A stretch of DNA of 62,828 bases, taken from NCBI GenBank assembly GCA_027604705.1, contig JADHYV010000093.1, forward strand, positions 1 to 62,828. Reading direction: 5' to 3'. The DNA is from Allomyces arbusculus. Taxonomy: Eukaryota > Blastocladiomycota > Blastocladiomycetes > Blastocladiales > Blastocladiaceae. The first letter of the stretch is position 1, and each line of letters starts with the position of its first letter. Made by a program: the position numbers and the translations under genes. Below the pieces are notes generated by a model that was given only the letters and a program-made list of their open reading frames with translations, made no database searches and was not told where the DNA came from. Of this stretch, positions 37,186 through 48,727 are shown in pieces.

Positions 37186-38076
37186 TTAGATTGGCTGCTC
37201 CCTTGTGCGCGCACGCCGGATCCGGACAATAATATAGATTTGGCAACCAGCCAAGACTGCATTGGTCGAATTGAAATTGGCCACAATAACGCTGCGGCGA
37301 CTGAATCCATACATAGTCCAGAGCACAGCAGCAAGCAAGGCGATGCACGATTGCAAGAGCGACATGCCGTCCGTGTTGCGCGACGCAAGAACGTGTTTCT
37401 AATATTGAGTCACTCATGTCAGATGCGGCGTCCAAACGAACGTTATCTGTTTCCAAATGGTGAAAATGGTCGGTACCAGGTACATGAACGGTGACCCAAA
37501 CATGATGACGGACGCCATGTTGGCAAGAATGAAGACGAGATCCAAGTGTTCAGGACTGAAGGGAATATGCGTGCGCGTGTACAAGAGAATGGCAACGACA
37601 AGGAGCATGGCATACAGTAGCTGGCGCTGCACAGTCTGCTGTGAAAATCAACCCATGATTCTGTCAGTGCCATCTGTTTGCGCGCTGGGCATCACGGTAA
37701 GGTCGAGGTGCACCGTACTCTGTTGTCCGTGTATTTGTAAAAGGCAACGACGTTGACCTGGCCCAGCACAACGCCCATGGCGCCGACCAAGGTCGCCACT
37801 GGATTGCGGGTTATAATGCCGTATTTGGTCCACAGCGTGCACGCGACGATCATGGCGATGGAGGGGAAGGCGGAAGCGGCGCCCGTCGATCTCCATGACG
37901 TATACTCGTGGACAAATCGGCTACAGTGTGTAGTAACGAATGGGTCAGCCCGCGTAAGGTCGCAGCCAGAAGCACCAAGAGGAAGCCATTGCCGAGTCAC
38001 ACAGTGGAGTATGAAGGTACGCGATGGTACAAGCAGTTGCGGCAAGGCCAAGCGCGATTTCTGTGTTGCTAGGCAT
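37186..38076 (-). CDS. SWEET sugar transporter, copy 2
   Basis: Minus-strand exons 38076-38003, 37890-37719, 37638-37477 and 37398-37186; 206 residues. Key stretches are IALGLAATACTIAYLHTPL, AMIVACTLWTKYGI, GAMGVVLGQVNVVAFYKYT, then MASVIMFGSPFMYLKHVLAS and RNTDGMSLLQSCIALLAAVL. The three introns sit at the same places and phases as in copy 1. The proteins are recognisably paralogous but diverged, so the duplication is not recent. The C-terminus ends in a basic tail (RIRRARTREQPI). It diverges from the PP-loop gene 243 bp away. Confidence 0.86.
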
Positions 38077-38319
38077 GGTGGTGGCCGGAGGAGCGCGATG
38101 ACGGCGGCCAGCAGCTCACGATATTGCGGCGTCGAGTTGGTCTCTTTAAAGAGGGTGTGACGTAAGACTTTGATGTGACGAGAACTCGCGTGTCATTTGA
38201 CGTGGACGACATTTCCACATCCTTGAAGCGAAATTGCTTCTCGTTGCTGACAACTGTTCCTTTTTAAGCCGTGAAAACATCCCTATTTGTCGTTCCTCTG
38301 CCCACATTGCGCATCCAGC

Positions 38320-39906
38320 ATGTCAACCAATGCTCCAACCACCATGATCAGCGAATCTCGACTGGTCGACCTGCGTGCACGACTCACCCCCGCCATCCAA
38401 TCTGGCGGCCAAGTCGACGCCATTATTCTCAGCGGTGGTCTTGACACGAGCATCCTCGCCGGTCCGTGCCGCGACCGACCACCTCTCCAGCCGACCAAAA
38501 CGCTGACCAGCCGTTCGCAGAGGTGGGCAAGGGCCTGGTCGGGCTCAAGTACGCCGTCACGGTACTCACGTCGCCCGACGCAACCGACGCGCCGTACGCG
38601 ACAGCCATTGCCAATAAACTCGGGCTCGAGCATATTGTGATTCGCTATGATTCGCCTCTCGAGTTGATTGGCGAGAAGGAGGTGTTGGATTTTGCGGTCG
38701 AGACGCTGTGCACGTTTGATCCGATGGAGTAAGTTGTTGCGCATGTAGTGAGTGGGTGGAGAAGGAGCGCTGACATGGGGCGGTGGGTAGGCTGCGCAAC
38801 TCGACGGTGATTGCGCGCGCATTGCTCGAGTGCAAGAAGCGCGGGATCAAGTCGGTCATGACGGGGTACGCGGGGCCGATTGTTTTCTGGTAATACCAAG
38901 CACTGTTCTTGACCAAGTCTCTTCTGCCACGACTCTTGCTGTGTCCTTTTCCAGCGATGGAGCCGATGAAATCTTTGCCGGGTCCGTCCATTTTTTCCTG
39001 TCGCGTCCTTCATCCGCTCATCCAAAGCTGACCCTCTCCCTCGCCCTGCCCACCAGGTACAGTTTCGTCCGTTCCAAGTCGAACGCCGACCTCAAGGCAT
39101 ACATCCGGCACCTCACGACGATCTGGCGGTTCTCTGCGGGCCCCCTCGCAGCCAAACTCGGCATCCGTGTTGTGCAGCCCTATATGGACGCGCGGGTCGT
39201 CGACTTTGCGCTCTCGTGCGACCGGGTACGCTGTCTGCGCGCGCAGCGTGTCCAATTCCGAGACTGAACGAGGAGCGGCCGCGCGGTGTAGCCCGACCTG
39301 ATCAACACGCACGACGGGGCCGAGCACGGCAAGTACTGTTTGCGCATGGCGTTCCCGTGGGTGCATTCGGCGTGGCGAGGGAAAGATCCCAGTACGTGAT
39401 CCGCGCTGGTGTTGTCGATGGCTTCGTGCCTCATGCTCAAGCTGACCACGATCCACTTCCTCTATCTAGTCGAAGTCGGCGCTGGAACCACCGTCCTCCC
39501 AAAACTCCTCGCCGCGTCCACCACCACCGCCAACCTCGAGCGCGGCATTCGCAACGCCAAGGCACAGTATGGGATCACGATCCGCGACGCCGAACACCTG
39601 CTCTACTTCCAGTACGCGCACCACCACCTCGAATCGCTCGTCTCGTTTGCATCAACTGACCATGTGTCACCCTCCAGACACTTCCAAGCCATTTTCCTCG
39701 ACCGACCCCAACTGCCCACGGCCGCGACCGCGGTTGAGTTGACCGAAGCCGACGCGCGCACGCGCCGCGTCCTGCCGGCCCGCCACGGATCCGATCCGTG
39801 CCGCGAGTGCGCGTACCAGCTGCAGGCGCCGACGCAAATGTTTTGTGTCGTGTGCGGTGCGTGGCCGGCGCGCGACGTGCCCGCTGCCGAGTCCACGTCG
39901 GCATGA
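38320..39906 (+). CDS. Asparagine-synthase-like PP-loop protein with C-terminal CxxC-CxxC
   Basis: Seven exons: 38320-38461, 38521-38728, 38791-38865, 38955-38981 (27 nt), 39057-39225, 39292-39391 and 39470-39906; 385 residues. The ATP-pyrophosphatase loop is AIILSGGLDTSILA. The second nucleotide motif, SVMTGDGADEIFAGYSFVR, is assembled over three exons and equals the canonical TGxGxDExFxGY of asparagine synthetases. Further on are VVQPYMDARVVDFAL and HGKYCLRMAFP. The glutaminase domain is absent. The C-terminus has CRECAYQLQAPTQMFCVVCG, a likely zinc-binding site. This suggests ATP-dependent amidation or adenylation using ammonia or a partner. The 3' exon may hide one more short intron near 39630-39680. 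Confidence 0.82.
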
Positions 39907-41162
39907 GGATTGCTTTGTTGCTGTTTGTGATTCCTCTCGATGTGTTTTGCATTGCACCCGCTGCCATGATCTTTTTGGTGTTTTTCATGCCTTCTCACAT
40001 CACGCGCACCCGTCTCCATTTCGTGCACCGTCGCAGCCAAAGATAGCAAAAGTAATTAGACAGACGGTCCAGGCTTGGTCAGTGTTAAAAAGCTCGATTT
40101 GGGTTTCTTCTCCACATCTCTTTTGATTCAGGAGAGTTGAAAGTCCGTTTTCACATCCTTCAAGCACGCAAAAATCTGCATCACGTTCAGACTCCCATAA
40201 CATAGCAATAAAAATTGAAAGGAACCCCGCCCGTGAGCGCCCGAGTAAGCCTCGTCGAGGGACGTGCGCCTTCCAGTCTTCCAACCAAAGACGCACGCAA
40301 CTGCATGCCTGTGGCTCGGATCCGCGCCAAACGCGACAGACCGACTCGATGACGACAATGCCCGTGCCCCTTCCACCACCCCGTTGACTAGCGCCAGCGC
40401 ATTCCCCATCTCACGAGGGTCGTCGGTGAATGCACTGGAGGGTCGTGGAGGGGACGACGGGTCGTGACGCCGCTACGCGCAGAGCTTGCCGAAGGTGAAA
40501 ATAGAGAGGTCCGAGGACTTTCCCCCGAGCGCAAGGGGTGCGTTTCGTCGCCCGGGTTGGGGCGAGCGAGAGCGCGACGCACGAAAGTGGGCGTCCGTGT
40601 GGATGGCTCGGAGTGCAGTTCTGGGGCCGCGGGCGGAGGGGTTTGAAGAGAAAAGGAGAGGTGCTGGAGGAAAGGGGGGGATTTATGGGGTGCGTCGTGG
40701 TCACGCCGGGACGTGTCAGAAATGTCAGCTGGTTACCAGGGCGTCCACGTCACTTGAGTCTGCGCATTCCGCGACTTCCGCTACTATTGCAGAGTTTCAC
40801 GACTGTCACAACCACAACTCGAGCGCACGGAGGCCGAGCGCAATAAGGCGGATGACGAGCGATTTTCAAAGTCCAACGTGGCGATGACCGCGCGACGGCA
40901 ACGTGGTTCATGGCATCGCTGTGGATCCAGACGAGCATCTGCCACGTACACTGTGCGTGCAGAGCAAACAAGAGTGCACCGACTCCACAAACCAGATTGG
41001 GAAATGCATAGGTTCAAATGTATCGGTATGCCATCCTACACCACTCGCGCTCTCCATTCACTGCGCCTCGCCAGCGCCTCTCCGCCCACGATCGCGCCCA
41101 ACGGCGCAACCCTTGTGGGCCGTGCGCCCCCCATGCACCAGACACGCATGAAGCGCGCGCGT
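39907..41162. other. Convergent intergenic region
   Basis: 1.26 kb between the PP-loop gene (plus) and aldolase (minus) stops. The left half is AT-rich. The frames at 40464-40887 are short and low-complexity. No gene is supported. Confidence 0.4.
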
Positions 41163-42696
41163 CTAGTACTTGTAGTTCGAGACGTAGAGCGACTCGGACG
41201 CGGCAGCGCCCGACGCCGACCCCTGGTAGATACCACGAGCAGCCTCCGAGTTGGCCTTAGCACGCACAAGGAGCGCGTCCTGCGCGGCCTTGACGTTCTC
41301 GGCCTTGCCACCCCAGACCTTCAGCACGGTCGCCTGGAGGGCGCGGCCGTACGAGAAGGTGAGCGCCCACGGGCGCGCGAGCGGGACCTTGTTCATGGCG
41401 TTCAGGTGCAGCGTCGCGTTCTCCTCGGACTGACCACCCGAGAGGAAGGTGACACCGGGAACGGCCGCGGGCACCGTGCGGCGCAGGACCGTGACGGTCG
41501 CGGCACCAACCTCCTCGGGCGTGTACTTGGTCGGGCAGTTGACACCGGCCGTGACCATGTTGGGCTTGAGCAGCGTGCCCTCGAGGTAGACGTGGTGGTC
41601 CGAGAGCTTCTTGTAGACGGCAGCGAGCACCTTCTCGGTGACGAAAATCGCGCGCTCAAGGTTGTGGTCGCCGTCCATGAGGATCTCGGGCTCGACAATC
41701 GGCACGAGGCGGTTCGCCTGGCAGATCGAGGCGTAGCGCGCCAGCACGTTGGCGTTCTCCTCAATGGCCACCGGCGAGGGCTCGTTGGCACCGATGCGCA
41801 GCACGCAGCGCCACTTGGCGAAGCGAGCGCCCAGCTTGTAGTACTCGGCGCAACGCTCGGCGAGACCGTCGAGACCCTGCGTCGTCGTCTCGTTGTCGGT
41901 GCCGTAGATCGGGACGGTACCCTTGTCGACCTTGATGCCGACAACAATGCCGCGCTTGGCCAGGACCTGCGCGAACGGCGTGCCGTCGGCGGCCTTCTGG
42001 CGCAGCGTCTCGTCGAACAAGATCACGCCACCAATGTACTTCTCGAGCTCTATTGGCGGCGAGGGGGCCAGTGGTGAGCAATCATGCATGGAAACAAGAG
42101 CGGCGTAGCAGCTACCGTGATCCGAAACGACAGTCGCGACGCAGCCGCACCATCGTGAACGACGTGATCCGCCGCGACGTCCTCGACGCAGAGGTGCCAG
42201 GCGACCATCACACCAGCTCGGGGTCAACGTCGCGCCCGCGTGGGGTCGCGCGCGCTGGTTTGGGTCGGCACACGTGACACGCGCGCGAGGCGCGCCCACG
42301 CCACTCTCGCGCGAGCAAAACCATCCGAACCACACGCTCGAACCGCGTCGGATCACGGCGCACGCTTGCGAGAGACAAAGCAAAAGGCGTACCCGAGCCG
42401 GGCACCGTGAAGAGCAGATCGCGGTAGGCGCGGCGGTTCTCCTCCACGTTCTCGACCTTGATCGCGTCAAAGCGCTTGCCAATCGTGCCCGTCGACTCGT
42501 CGGCGGCGAGAATGCCTGGTGACAGGTGGCCAAACGCGTGCGCGGGTCAGTCCTGGTGCTGGCGAGCGCGTTCAGGTGCAGCAACGATGCGCGCGGCGCG
42601 CGTACCCTTGCCGTCGGCGACGATGGCCTTGGCGTTGGCGGCGAGCTCCTTGCGGATCTCCTCCGAGACGGTCGACGCGGTGTAGTTGTTGGGCAT
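41163..42696 (-). CDS. Class I fructose-1,6-bisphosphate aldolase
   Basis: Minus-strand exons 42696-42606, 42515-42393 and 42049-41163; 366 residues, normal for class I. The sequence has [17 protein letters not shown] (junction-restored), then [40 protein letters not shown], the Schiff-base lysine motif [26 protein letters not shown] and [10 protein letters not shown]. The end YVSNYKY provides the C-terminal tyrosine of the family. It cleaves FBP into DHAP and G3P in glycolysis. A class I enzyme is notable, because Dikarya use class II. The second intron, 343 nt (42050-42392), is far longer than others here and remains open in one frame, so read-through frames of 535 residues are misleading. 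Confidence 0.95.
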
Positions 42697-43546
42697 GGTG
42701 GTGGGCAGGTCGAGACGGGCTGGTAGACGGGTCTGAGGAGAAGAAGAAGAGAAGCGCGCGGCGCGGGCATGCGGCCGTATTTATTGCGCGGGCTGGGTCA
42801 GGAATTTGGTTCAGCGTGCGCGGTGTCGGATCGTGTCGGCGCGCCGCGCCGTGGAAAGTCGTTCGCGTGCCTCTCGCAGGCCGGCGCGCCTTGCAGGATG
42901 GCGTGCAAACCCAGGTTTTGGGCGAATTATGCGTGAGAAAAGCAAGGGGCGTTGGCCCCTAATGGCGCTGCGGCCGGAAGAGTTCGGAGGCGCGCTGCAC
43001 GCAGTGACGTGCCCGATCCTGCAGGAAAGCTGCGTGGGAACGCGATTGCCAATCTGCCCTGTCGTCGCCACGGCTTCTCGAACTCGTTTTTGCAGTGGAA
43101 ACAGCGTAGACTCAACCGTGGCCCCAGTTTTGCTTGGGCGAACTGCAGAAGCGTCCTGCCGCCACGTTTTGTCTCGCACGGCTTCGCTCATCAACTCTCG
43201 CTGCCGGCGTCACTGCATGATTATCATCAATCGAACGGCGTGACCGCGTATCCGACGCGTCCCGCCCCGTCGTGGTCGGCCTCATCCAGGTCGACGCGTT
43301 CTGACCGGTCCTGACGGGTCCTGACCGCGCGACGCCAGGCGGGACGGCGGCCGCGGCCACGACGGTGACAGCGGCGACGGCGGTCCCGCACCTCGGCGGC
43401 CGTGATCCAGAATGAACAAATAAACGAACAGCCAAAGCAACTCATCAAACAACCACGGTCGCTGTACTGATCCAATCTCGGTCATATCTCTCTCACCCCC
43501 CTCCCCCCTCCCCTCCCCCGGCGGCCCCAGCGCCACGCCGGCCGTC
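42697..43546. other. Intergenic region between aldolase and phosphate carrier
   Basis: Holds the aldolase promoter and the carrier 3' UTR (both minus). No protein family is recognised in the short frames. Confidence 0.45.
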
Positions 43547-44821
43547 TTACTTGACCTTGGCAATCTCGTGCCCTCCCTCGGCTCCCAACGCGCGCTTCAC
43601 GTCGCCGTTAATCGCAAACTGGCCCGCTGTCAGCGCGCCGACCATGACGATTCGCGCGCCAAGCCCCAAAAACAACCCCCGCGGCCCGAGCTGCTTGGCG
43701 AGCGCGACGAGCCGGCTCGTCACCGACTCACCCTCGACCCCCTTGGACTTGTTGATCTTCGACAGCAGCGTGTCGGCCGGCTGCGAAATAATCGCGGCCG
43801 CAATCCCCGCAATCAGTCCCGCACCCAAATTCACGGAGGTCACGGTCCCCGTCGACAACTTCTCCTTCGGCGTCTTGATCGCCGCATATATCTTCTCCGC
43901 CGCCATTTCGTAGACGGCAAACTTGGCCATCGTGTACGGCACCTGCTTGAACAAAATCGGCCCGAACCCGCTGTAGAACCCGCGCAGGACCCCCTCTTCC
44001 TTCAACAGACGTGTGAACCCCGACACCAACCCGGTGGCAAAGTCCGGCTGCGAGACCATCCGGATGCGCGTCGCCTCGAGCGGACACAGCGCGATATCGG
44101 CCACGAATTCGGCCAAGGCCGACGCCGTCAGGTAGATCGGCACGCGGTACTGCGGCGCGTTCTCGGGGCCGACGAGGTTGATCAGCTGGCCTTTCCAGAG
44201 CTCGTACCCGCCGAACTTGAACGCGCCTTGAATAAAGTACCCGGCAAAGGTCGGGCCGAAACCTGTGAGCAGGGCGCCGGGGCCCTCGGCCGCGACCACT
44301 TGACGGAAGGCCGCGACCATGCCGCGGTTGTACACGGTCGGGTCGAGCTGGAGGCGCGTCTTGACGACGTCGACTAAGTGATTGCGGTGGAGGTGAGCGG
44401 GGAACGCGCTTGGCGCGGTGCGACTGACATCGGATCACGGTCGACGTGGAAGCGCGTGCGTACCGGGCGTCAGCGCGCCGTGCGTGATCGAGCAACACAG
44501 GGCACCTACACGGCATCGGGGACCAGAAAAAGCGTCCATCAGCATGGGACAACCCTGGATGGACAGGTCGCAGGTCGCCGCGGCGGACACGTCGGCGCGC
44601 GCTGGTCCACCGATCGGTTCACGCTGTCGCTGCTGCACAACACACACACCGGCAAACGCGTAGCGCGCATAGAGGTCGACCCCCGAGTGCTTGGGCCCAC
44701 CACCGAGCAAGTGCGGGGTCGCGTCGGCCGTGGGCGATGGCGATGACGCGCGCACACGGTCGATGGGTACGAGCGGGCGCGGCGGCGCGCACGCGGCGAG
44801 AGCAGAGGGCGACGGCAGCAT
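43547..44821 (-). CDS. Mitochondrial phosphate carrier (SLC25A3/Mir1 type)
   Basis: Minus-strand exons 44821-44650, 44505-44464 (42 nt) and 44373-43547; 346 residues. The small middle exon and both junctions restore [20 protein letters not shown], the first carrier signature of phosphate carriers. The second and third signatures are [15 protein letters not shown] and [35 protein letters not shown] and [15 protein letters not shown] are also characteristic. It imports phosphate with protons into the matrix for ATP synthesis. The N-terminal ~45 residues are Ala/Pro/Ser-rich, with a mitochondrial-presequence-like makeup. Confidence 0.95.
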
Positions 44822-45413
44822 GGTGGTGGTGGTGGTTGCAGTCGATCTGTGCGTGTCAGTAGCGAGACGCGCGGAGACAGGATTGCGCGCGGTCGGATCG
44901 GTCGGACAAATAGCTGATTGATCAGAGGACGCGGCGCGGCAGGTCGCGACGGCCGGGAGAGAGAGGAGCGCGGCGGTGCTGCGACGAGGAGCGCCGCGGC
45001 CGTCGAGGGGAGGATTGCGCAATGCAGGCTGGGAAACGGGTGCCGCGTGCGCCGAGCAGATGCTCCGGGCAAGCGATCAGCACGCGCTGCTGAGTGCGGA
45101 GGACGGGTTAGTGAGGGTCAGGTGCCTGGTTGCGCGGTGCGCTTTTCAGTGTTGATGTGCCGTGTGATCGGGACCGAGACCCGATACGAAAAGCGGGATC
45201 TGGAAAAAATGGCCATGTCGAACACTGGGGAATCTCGCTCGCATGGCAGACAACACGAGAGCTGCAGAACTGAACGACGCTCGCTTGACCCGCGCTTGAC
45301 CCACCTCGACAATCTGCAAAGGGCACGAACTTCGCTACACTATGTATAAACACGCCGCTCTCTACACAACACCGCACGACAGCAACCGCACGGCCGCCGT
45401 TCAAAAATCACGG
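44822..45413. other. Intergenic region
   Basis: Contains the phosphate-carrier upstream region and the 3' region of the twin-CX9C gene. No gene is recognised. Confidence 0.45.
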
Positions 45414-46055
45414 TCACAGCCTCCCTTCCCCCGCAGGCGGCACCGTCAGCTCGACCTTGATCAATTTCTCGAGCAACGCATCCTGGCCGCCCTCTTTCGT
45501 CCACGCATCGCGCACAATCCGGTCCGTCTCCTTAACCATTTCCACGCGCTGCGCGTCGGTCACGTTGCGCCGCGCGTACCCGAGTTTCTTGAGCGCATAC
45601 TTGAAGTCCTCGGCACACTTCCAAAACTGCGCCTGCTGTGCCTGGCACAGCGTCGCCGTGTCCCACCAGGACCCGCGCCGCATGCACGTCAGGACCTCGG
45701 CGTGTACCTCGGCACAGGCTTCGAGCACCACGTCGCCGAGTTGCGGTAAGCGCGAGGGGCCCGCGGGACGGGACATGGCGGACGCGATCTTGGCGCGGAT
45801 CGCCTTCAGTTCCTCGCCGTCGGTTGCGGGCGCGGCGGCGTTGGCATCTGCGGCCGTGGCGCCTGCGGTCAGGGTTGCTGCTGCCGCATCATTCGCAGGA
45901 GCTGATGCTGGTGCTGGTGCTGGTGCCGGTTCGGGTACAGGCTCAGGAGTTTGGGGTGCCGGTGGCCGCTCGACTTTGGACGTGGTCGGGCGGCGGAACC
46001 AGGACGAGGAGCTTGCGGGCGCCGGTGCCGGTGCTGATGGTTCCTGGTTGGTCAT
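45414..46055 (-). CDS. Twin-CX9C (CHCH-domain) protein
   Basis: Single exon, 213 residues. An Ala/Pro-rich N-terminal half (EPVPEPAPAPAPAS) is followed by a CHCH domain: C-AEVHAEVLT-C, a spacer MRRGSWWDTATL, and C-QAQQAQFWK-C, both pairs spaced exactly nine residues. Such helical hairpins are oxidised by Mia40 in the mitochondrial intermembrane space and serve in respiratory-chain assembly or MICOS. A following helix (FKYALKKLGYARRNVT) and charged C-terminus complete it. The exact family cannot be assigned. The frame continues upstream to 46097; the ATG at 46055 is a choice. Confidence 0.8.
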   Translation of the reverse strand: MTNQEPSAPAPAPASSSSWFRRPTTSKVERPPAPQTPEPVPEPAPAPAPASAPANDAAAATLTAGATAADANAAAPATDGEELKAIRAKIASAMSRPAGPSRLPQLGDVVLEACAEVHAEVLTCMRRGSWWDTATLCQAQQAQFWKCAEDFKYALKKLGYARRNVTDAQRVEMVKETDRIVRDAWTKEGGQDALLEKLIKVELTVPPAGEGRL

Positions 46056-46403
46056 GATCGTCGTGATGGTCGCGGTGGTCGAGGTTTCTGTGATCAAATT
46101 TGGTCGAGGATTGCTTGCTCAACGACAAACCAAAGCAGGAGCGATCGAAAGCAGGCATCATGTCAGGCCCATCACCACGAGCTGACCCGGAAATGGCCGT
46201 CGTTTGCTGCTCTCGCTCGCTTCCGACACTTTTGCACTCAACCATATCGTGAACGTCGACCAGCGCGTACCGCACTCCACGCCCGCGATCGCGCCCGCCA
46301 ACTCGCTGCAACCCGCTGCTGCAAGTACCCCGCGCGCGCTTATCAACCGCGCACGCTACTCGGAACCGTTGCCAACCCACCACCTCCAACCGATCAGCCA
46401 ACC
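46056..46403. promoter_or_regulatory. Divergent upstream region, CHCH gene and small TM gene
   Basis: A 348-bp head-to-head spacer between two genes that may both be mitochondrial, so shared control is possible. No named motif is identified. Confidence 0.4.
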
Positions 46404-46658
46404 ATGGGCGGCGCCCCGCACAAGCCCTACCCGCGCTGGGTCTACTCGCCGACCGGCGGCTGGTGGTCGCAGCCCGCCAACTGGAAGGTCAACACCGCCG
46501 TCACGATCGGCGCGCTTGCGCTGCTCACGTCGTTTGTCTGGCGCACGTCCGAGGAAAAGGAGGCCGAGTTCCGCGCACAGCAGGAGCGTGGCGTTGCGCG
46601 ACGTGCGGCGCGGCGCGCGGCGGCCGCGGCGAGTGCCGAGGCACCGGCGAGCGAATGA
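46404..46658 (+). CDS. Small single-span membrane protein, probably mitochondrial
   Basis: 84 residues, single exon with good start context (aaccATGggc). The N-terminus PHKPYPRWVYSPTGGWW, then QPANWKVNTAVTIGALALLT, gives a tryptophan-rich head and one membrane helix (about 30-46). The tail is Arg/Ala/Glu-rich. I recall similar small fungal proteins with the YP...SP-x-GGW...NWK pattern but cannot give a name. The head-to-head position with a CHCH gene fits a mitochondrial role, which is inference. Confidence 0.7.
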   Translation: MGGAPHKPYPRWVYSPTGGWWSQPANWKVNTAVTIGALALLTSFVWRTSEEKEAEFRAQQERGVARRAARRAAAAASAEAPASE

Positions 46659-46992
46659 ATGTTCCCGCCGGGGGGTATGTTCGTGCCGTGCTTGGTTGAG
46701 AGCGGAGCCGGAAACAGACGTTGACCTGCGGCCGTGCCGATGTAGTCGCTCGTTGACGTGCTCGATGTGCGCACGCCGTGATACGCTAGTAGTCCATTTG
46801 ATCGCCCAATATACGCCTGCCCGCGAAGCGCCTTTTCGAAACGTGAATTTCTCATATGATTGCTCTTTCTCTGCGCCGTGGAGTGCCGATAGCACATTGG
46901 AATTCGTGACCTTGCGCTGTGATCTCGCTCCATCCCGCACTCTCTCCACCATCGAATTTTCGCCAGGACATCCAAAATCGCAAACTGCGATT
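46659..46992. other. Convergent intergenic region
   Basis: 334 bp between the stop codons of the small membrane protein and UNG. Nothing recognised. Confidence 0.5.
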
Positions 46993-48420
46993 TTATTCGT
47001 CCCCTTGCTCCTCCACGGCCTCATCATCATCGTCACCCACTCCGGCTGCCGCCGCCGCCTTGCCATCCTGCAACCCGTCCTCCCCGTCCTCGCCCTCTTT
47101 ATCTTCGCCCTTGCCCTCGCCCTCGCCCTCGCCCTCCTCTTTGGCCGCCTCCTCCTCCTCGGCCTTCTCCTCGTCGAGCGTCGGCAACCGCATCCAATCA
47201 ATCGGCGTCTTGCCATTCTTTTCCAGGTACGCATTGGCCTTGGAAAACGGCTTGCTGCCAAAGAACCCGCGGTAGGCCGACAAGGGGGACGGGTGCGCCG
47301 AGGTCAGGACCAGGTGCCGCTTCTTGTCGATGCCGGCGCCCTTCTTTTGCGCGTGGGCGCCTAGACAAAGACAAAACCCAGGGTCAGCCGGTGAATTTGC
47401 ACCACCGAACCCGTGTCACCGATAGCGTACCCCATAGAATAAACACCAAGTGGTCCCCCTCGGCATTCAAGTGTTTCACGACAGCGTCGGTCAACTTTTC
47501 CCACCCGCGTTTTGCGTGCGAGGCCGGCTCGTTGCGGTTGACCGTCAATACCGCGTTGAGCAACAAGACGCCCTGCTTGGCCCACCCGCCGAGGTACCCG
47601 TGCTGCGGGACCGCCGTCTTGGGTTGGCCGTGGTCCGACACGAGTTCCGTGTAGATGTTGACGAGCGACGGTGGGGGCGCGATGCCGGGAAGGACGGAGA
47701 AGGAGAGGCCGTGCGCTTGGCCCGGGTTGTGGTAAGGGTCTTGCCCGAGGATGACGACTTTGATCTGCGGTTCGATGGGTCAGGGAGGTGGTGCGGAGGT
47801 GGAGGGAGGGAGAGAAGAGCGCGCACCTGGTCGAATGGGATCTTGGCCCACGTGTAGACCATGTTGGCTATTCGGGACAAGGTGGAGAAGTGAGCGATCT
47901 CGTCACGGATACCGGACCGGACACGGGAAGTGCACGTACACGGCGGGTAAATGATCTTGCCGCGCGTTTCCTCGCCCGCGAGAAACGCTTTCAGCTAAAA
48001 TTGGTCCAAGTCAGTCATTCATGGGGTCTTCCGTTTGCAACCAAGGTGGGACATACCTCCTTCATGTAGGGCTTCTTCAACTCGTCCTCGAGCCGGTAGT
48101 ACCACGACGGGTGCATCGACGCGCGCTCGAGCGCCAGGTGCTCGGGCCCCTCAGTCGGATTCGAGGCCGGGTAGACCTTGGCCTATCGAATATCGGGTCA
48201 GCGTGGCGCGCACGCGAAGACACGTCTGGATCAGACGAGCGCGGCGGACCTTTTTAGCGCGGGGCGCGAGCGCGGTGCTGGACGAGGATTCGCCATTGGT
48301 GGCCGGATTCGGGCGCTTGGTGCCGGCGACTTTAGTGGTGCTGCTGGAGGCGGCAGGCGCCTTGCCCTTGTCAAGGTCGAGGTTTGGGTTGGCCTTCTTG
48401 AGCCAGGCTTGCATCGACAT
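46993..48420 (-). CDS. UNG: Uracil-DNA glycosylase, family 1, with acidic C-terminal extension
   Basis: Minus-strand exons 48420-48250, 48182-48057, 47994-47940, 47867-47827 (41 nt), 47764-47431 and 47360-46993; 364 residues. The N-terminus MSMQAWLKK recalls a PCNA-interaction peptide, followed by a disordered basic linker ([11 protein letters not shown]). The catalytic water-activating loop is [18 protein letters not shown] (Asp about residue 140). [12 protein letters not shown]-type text appears as [14 protein letters not shown]. The minor-groove loop [18 protein letters not shown] is intact. About 50 residues of Glu/Gly/Asp/Lys-rich sequence end the protein, beyond the normal UNG end. It removes uracil from DNA to start base-excision repair. 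Confidence 0.94.
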
Positions 48421-48727
48421 GGTGCTGGTGGCCGCGCTGGTTGCTGGGTTCGTGGTCGTGGTTGCCCGTCCGCTGCGATGGTGGTGGTGGTCGTGGAGCA
48501 AGCGGTTGGCCGTGGCTCAGCATCGTTTGGTGAACGCGAAGGCATCGAGTCGACGCGCTCATGGACCTGACAACGCCGCACGTGGACGCTCCTGACCGCC
48601 CCTCACTCCTCTCCCACCGCACCGCCGCCAAGTCCACCATCACGACGGTCGCGATCGTGACCTCAACGGCACATCAGCGAGCTGCAACCACCGCCCGCGA
48701 CAAGGATCCAACGCGCTCAGTATCAAG
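48421..48727. promoter_or_regulatory. Divergent upstream region, UNG and RPC10
   Basis: A 307-bp head-to-head spacer. GC-rich near UNG; no recognised element. Confidence 0.4.

Noticed and set aside
41163-42770. A 535-residue aldolase with an N-terminal extension
   Set aside because: The extension is read-through of the 343-nt intron; joining the two upstream exons restores the canonical [10 protein letters not shown] start.
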